A DNA stretch of 64,000 nt from Chaetoderma sp. LZ-2023a (taxonomy: Eukaryota > Mollusca > Caudofoveata > Chaetodermatida > Chaetodermatidae): NCBI GenBank assembly GCA_034401795.1, contig CM067374.1:137172508-137236507 (forward strand). Reading direction: 5' to 3'. A program made the position numbers and the translations under genes. Positions 60,896 to 64,000 of the stretch are shown here, in pieces. Below the pieces are notes generated by a model. It was not told where the DNA came from. It saw only the letters and a list, made by a program, of their open reading frames with translations, and did no database searches. Positions within the stretch are counted from its first letter, which is position 1. Each line of letters begins with the position of its first letter.

Positions 60896-63096
60896 TATAA
60901 CAAAATATACTCAGCTACCAAGTTAGTCATCAGCTGTATCTATACCACAATATATTCAGCTCCCAAGTTAGTCATCAGCTGTAACTATAAGAAAATAGAC
61001 TCAGCTCCCATGTTAGTCCTCAGCTGTAACTATAACAAAATATACTCAGCTCCCAAGTTAGTCATCAGCTGTAACTATAACAAAATATACTCAGCTACCA
61101 AGTTAGTCATCAGCTGTAACTATAACAAAATATACTCAGCTCCCAAGTTAGTTATCAGCTGTAACTATAACAAAATATACTCAGCTACCAAGTTAGTCAT
61201 CAGCTGTAACTATAACAAAATAAATTCAGCTCCCAAGTTAGTCATCATCTGTAACCATAACAAAATATACTCAGCTCCCAAGTTAGTCATCAGCTGTAAC
61301 TATATGAAAATAAATTCAGCTCCCAAGTTAGTGATCAGCTATAACTATAACAAAATATACTCAGCTCCCAAGTTAGTGATCAGCTGTAACTATAACAAAA
61401 GATACTCAGCTCCCAAGTTAGTCATCAGCTGTAACTATAAGAAAATATACTCGGCTACCAAGTTAGTCATCAGCTGTAACTATTTCCACTATACTCAGCA
61501 ACCAAGTTAGTCATCAGCTGTAACTATAACAAAATATACTCAGCTACCAAGTTAGTATCAGCTGTAACTCTAACAAAATATACTCAGCTCCCAAGTTAGT
61601 GATCAGCTGTAACTATAACAAAATATACTCAGCTCCAAAGTTAGTCATCAGCTGTAACTATAACAAAATAAACTCAGCTCCCAAGTTAGTCATCAGCTGT
61701 AACTATAACAAAATAAATTAAGCTCTCAAGTTAGTCATCAGCTGTAACGATACCAAATAAATTAAGCTCCCAAATTAGTCATCAGCTGTAACTATGACAA
61801 AATAAATTAAGCTCCCAAGTTAGTCATCATCTGTAACTATAACAAAATATACTCAGCTCCCAAGTTAGTCATCAGCTGTAACTATAACAAAATATATTCG
61901 GCTACTAAGTTAGTCATCAGCTGTAACTATAACAAAATAAACTCAGCTCCCAAGTTAGTCATCAGCTGTAACTATAACAAAATAAATTAAGCTCTCAAGT
62001 TAGTCATCAGCTGTAACTATACCAAATAAATTAAGCTCCCAAGTTAGTCATCAGCTGTAACTATGACAAAATAAATTAAGCTCCCAAGTTAGTTATCATC
62101 TGTAACTATAACAAAATATACTCAGCTCCCAAGTTAGTCATCAGCTGTAACTATAACAAAATATACTCGGCTACTAAGTTAGTCATCAGCTGTAACTATA
62201 ACAAAATATACTCAGCTCCCAAGTTAGTCATCAGCTGTAACTATAACAAAATATACTCAGCTCCCAAGTTAGTGATCAGCTGTAACTATAACAAAATATA
62301 CTCAGCTCCGAAGTTAGTGATCAGCTGTAACTATAACAAAATATACTCAGCTACCAAGTTAGTGATCAGCTGTAACTATACCACAATATACTCAGCTCCC
62401 AAGTTAGTTATCAGCTGTAACTATAACAAAATATACTCAGCTCCCAAGTTAGTCATCAGCTGTAACTATATGAAAATAAATTCAGCTCCCAAGTTAGTCA
62501 TCAGCTATAACTATAACAAAGTATACTCAGCTCCCAAGTTAGTGATCAGCTGTAACTATAACAAAAGATACTCAGCTCCCAAGTTAGTCATCAGCTGTAA
62601 CTATAACAAAATATACTCGGCTACCAAGTTAGTCATCAGCTGTAACTATTTCCACTATACTCAGCAACCAAGTTAGTCATCAGCTGTAACTATAACAAAA
62701 TATACTCAGCTACCAAGTTAGTATCAGCTGTAACTATAACAAAATATACTCAGCTCCCAAGTTAGTGATCAGCTGTAACTATAACAAAATATACTCAGCT
62801 CCAAAGTTAGTCATCAGCTGTAACTATAACAAAATAAACTCAGCTCCCAAGTTAGTCATCAGATGTAACTATAACAAAATAAATTAAGCTCCCAAGTTAG
62901 TCATCAGCTGTAACTATGACAAAATAAATTAAGCTCCCAAGTTAGTCATCATCTGTAACTATAACAAAATATACTCAGCTCCCAAGTTAGTCATCAGCTG
63001 TAACTATAACAAAATATACTCGGCTACCAAGTTAGTCATCAGCTGTAACTATAACAAAATATACTCAGCTCCCAAGTTAGTCATCAGCTGTAACTA
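60896..63096. repeat. 45-bp satellite array, block S9
   Basis: About 49 monomers, no gene. The first 0.6 kb matches the flank after copy F at +9,499 bp, with private changes TATAAGAAAATAGAC and GTCCTCAGCTG. The second half, with AAAGTATACTCAG at about 62517, matches the approach to copies B and D. It joins the right flank of a C-type element to the left flank of a B-type element in only 2.2 kb. Confidence 0.96.
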
Positions 63097-64000
63097 TACA
63101 CCTGTGCAAAAGTTAAGCACCAGCAAAAACAATAGAACGTAGAAACATGATGGTACAACTAGGCTGCCATACTTTTTGTCCCCGCGTTAGCTGACATAAT
63201 TCCAAGTACGAAATGCACATGCATGCATGACTTCACGCCGCTTGATGTCCGTGCGTGGCGGGAAACAGCACACGTGTTCAGTTATGTAAAGGTCCAGTTT
63301 GAGGTGTAGAACATTACATACAGATTTAGGCGACAAGATTAGGAATTTTGTGTTCATGACCGTGGTTTATTTGTACAGAGAGAATTAGCTCTTGATTGTG
63401 AACCGCTATGGCAAGACGAAGGTTAAGTGATCGTGTGAAATGGCAAATCATAGGCATGCATACCACTGGTATGTCATGCAGAGAGATTGGCAGACAGCTG
63501 AACATTAACCATACTGTAATCAGTCGTTTGATTGCAAAACATGGGCAAACTAACGAGGTAAAGGACAGGCCTAGATCTGGAAGACCAAAGAAGACTACTG
63601 CCCGTGATGATCGAGCCCTAGTACGCCTTGTTAGGAGATCTCCATTCACCAACAGCAGAGTGCTCAGCCAGCAATGGGAAACGCGCAATAGAGTGTCAAT
63701 GTCTACCGTCAAAAGGAGACTGTATGCTGCTGGCATGAAAGCTAGGAGACCTGTCAGACGTCCTCTCCTCACTGCACACCACAAAGAGGAGCGTCTGAGG
63801 TGGTGCAACGAAAGAAGACACTGGAACATGAGATCCTGGAGACGGGTACACTGGTCCGATGAAAGTCGGTTCCTGCTTCATGCCACAGATGGTCGAACTC
63901 GTGTATGGAGGTCCAGACGCATGGCGTACGACCAACGTAACATCATGGAAGAAGTTCCATTTGGTTGAGGTTCCGTTATGATATGGGGGTGCATCTCATT
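63097..64000 (+). mobile_element. Tc1/mariner transposon copy I, truncated by window end
   Basis: The left terminal inverted repeat is at 63097-63122, with its TA at 63095-63096. The 904 bp visible match B-type copies, including CACGTGTTC in the leader. The right end lies beyond the window; by comparison with B it would need about 740 bp more. Confidence 0.95.
63408..64000 (+). pseudogene. Broken Tc1-family transposase, partial (copy I)
   Basis: This begins with MARRRLSD and is read to the window end. The shared TGA at codon 187 is present (63966-63968). The 14-bp deletion site lies outside the window, so only one of the two B-type lesions can be confirmed. Both helix-turn-helix regions and WSDESRF are present before the stop. 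Confidence 0.92.

Noticed and set aside
125..62676. Dozens of long plus-strand ORFs with YSAPKLVISCNYNKI repeats
   Set aside because: They are the satellite read in its open 15-codon frame. Many lack an ATG start (they begin at GTG), they are broken at random by phase shifts, and they follow the array rather than any gene structure.
1..64000. CENP-B box marking a centromere
   Set aside because: No TTCG-N4-A-NN-CGGG motif was noticed in the monomer. Centromeric function can be neither claimed nor excluded from sequence.

Overview
This window looks like eukaryotic, almost certainly metazoan, heterochromatin-type DNA rather than a gene region. About 49.9 kb of the 64 kb is one tandem satellite with a 45-bp monomer (roughly 1,100 monomers). 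It is interrupted by nine copies of one Tc1/mariner-superfamily DNA transposon (eight complete, the ninth cut by the window end). No host gene, tRNA, rRNA, bacterial operon, CRISPR array or phage module was seen. The transposase belongs to the Tc1 DD34E group, common in invertebrates and fish. The sequence alone does not fix the species.

Layout (satellite = S, transposon = A to I): S1 1-2371; A 2372-4033 (reverse orientation); S2 4034-27113; B 27114-28760; S3 28761-29976; C 29977-31632; S4 31633-44455; D 44456-46102; S5 46103-47093; E 47094-48750; S6 48751-49740; F 49741-51396; S7 51397-56601; G 56602-58248; S8 58249-59239; H 59240-60895; S9 60896-63096; I 63097-64000 (truncated). All elements have perfect 26-bp terminal inverted repeats and a TA duplication. 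All sit at the same TA of the monomer.

The transposons form subfamilies. A is full length with an intact 341-aa transposase. B, D, G and I are a dead lineage: all four share a premature stop at codon 187, and the three that can be read through also share a 14-bp deletion. C, F and H carry identical intact 340-aa transposases. E is a hybrid with a C-type head, a B-type tail and its own 1-bp frameshift. Because shared lesions travel with shared flanking satellite, most copies were probably multiplied by segmental duplication and unequal exchange of satellite plus transposon, not by transposition. The order B-S3-C, D-S5-E-S6-F, G-S8-H, I fits one composite block that was duplicated and once expanded by crossover inside the transposons.

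The satellite itself has higher-order structure: units of about 3.6-4.8 kb in S2, about 3.2/2.9/3.2 kb in S4 and 1,614 bp in S7. They are marked by diagnostic variant monomers and small indels. The monomer is exactly 15 codons, so one frame stays open for long runs and creates many repetitive apparent ORFs. These are most simply a by-product of monomer length and are not annotated as genes.
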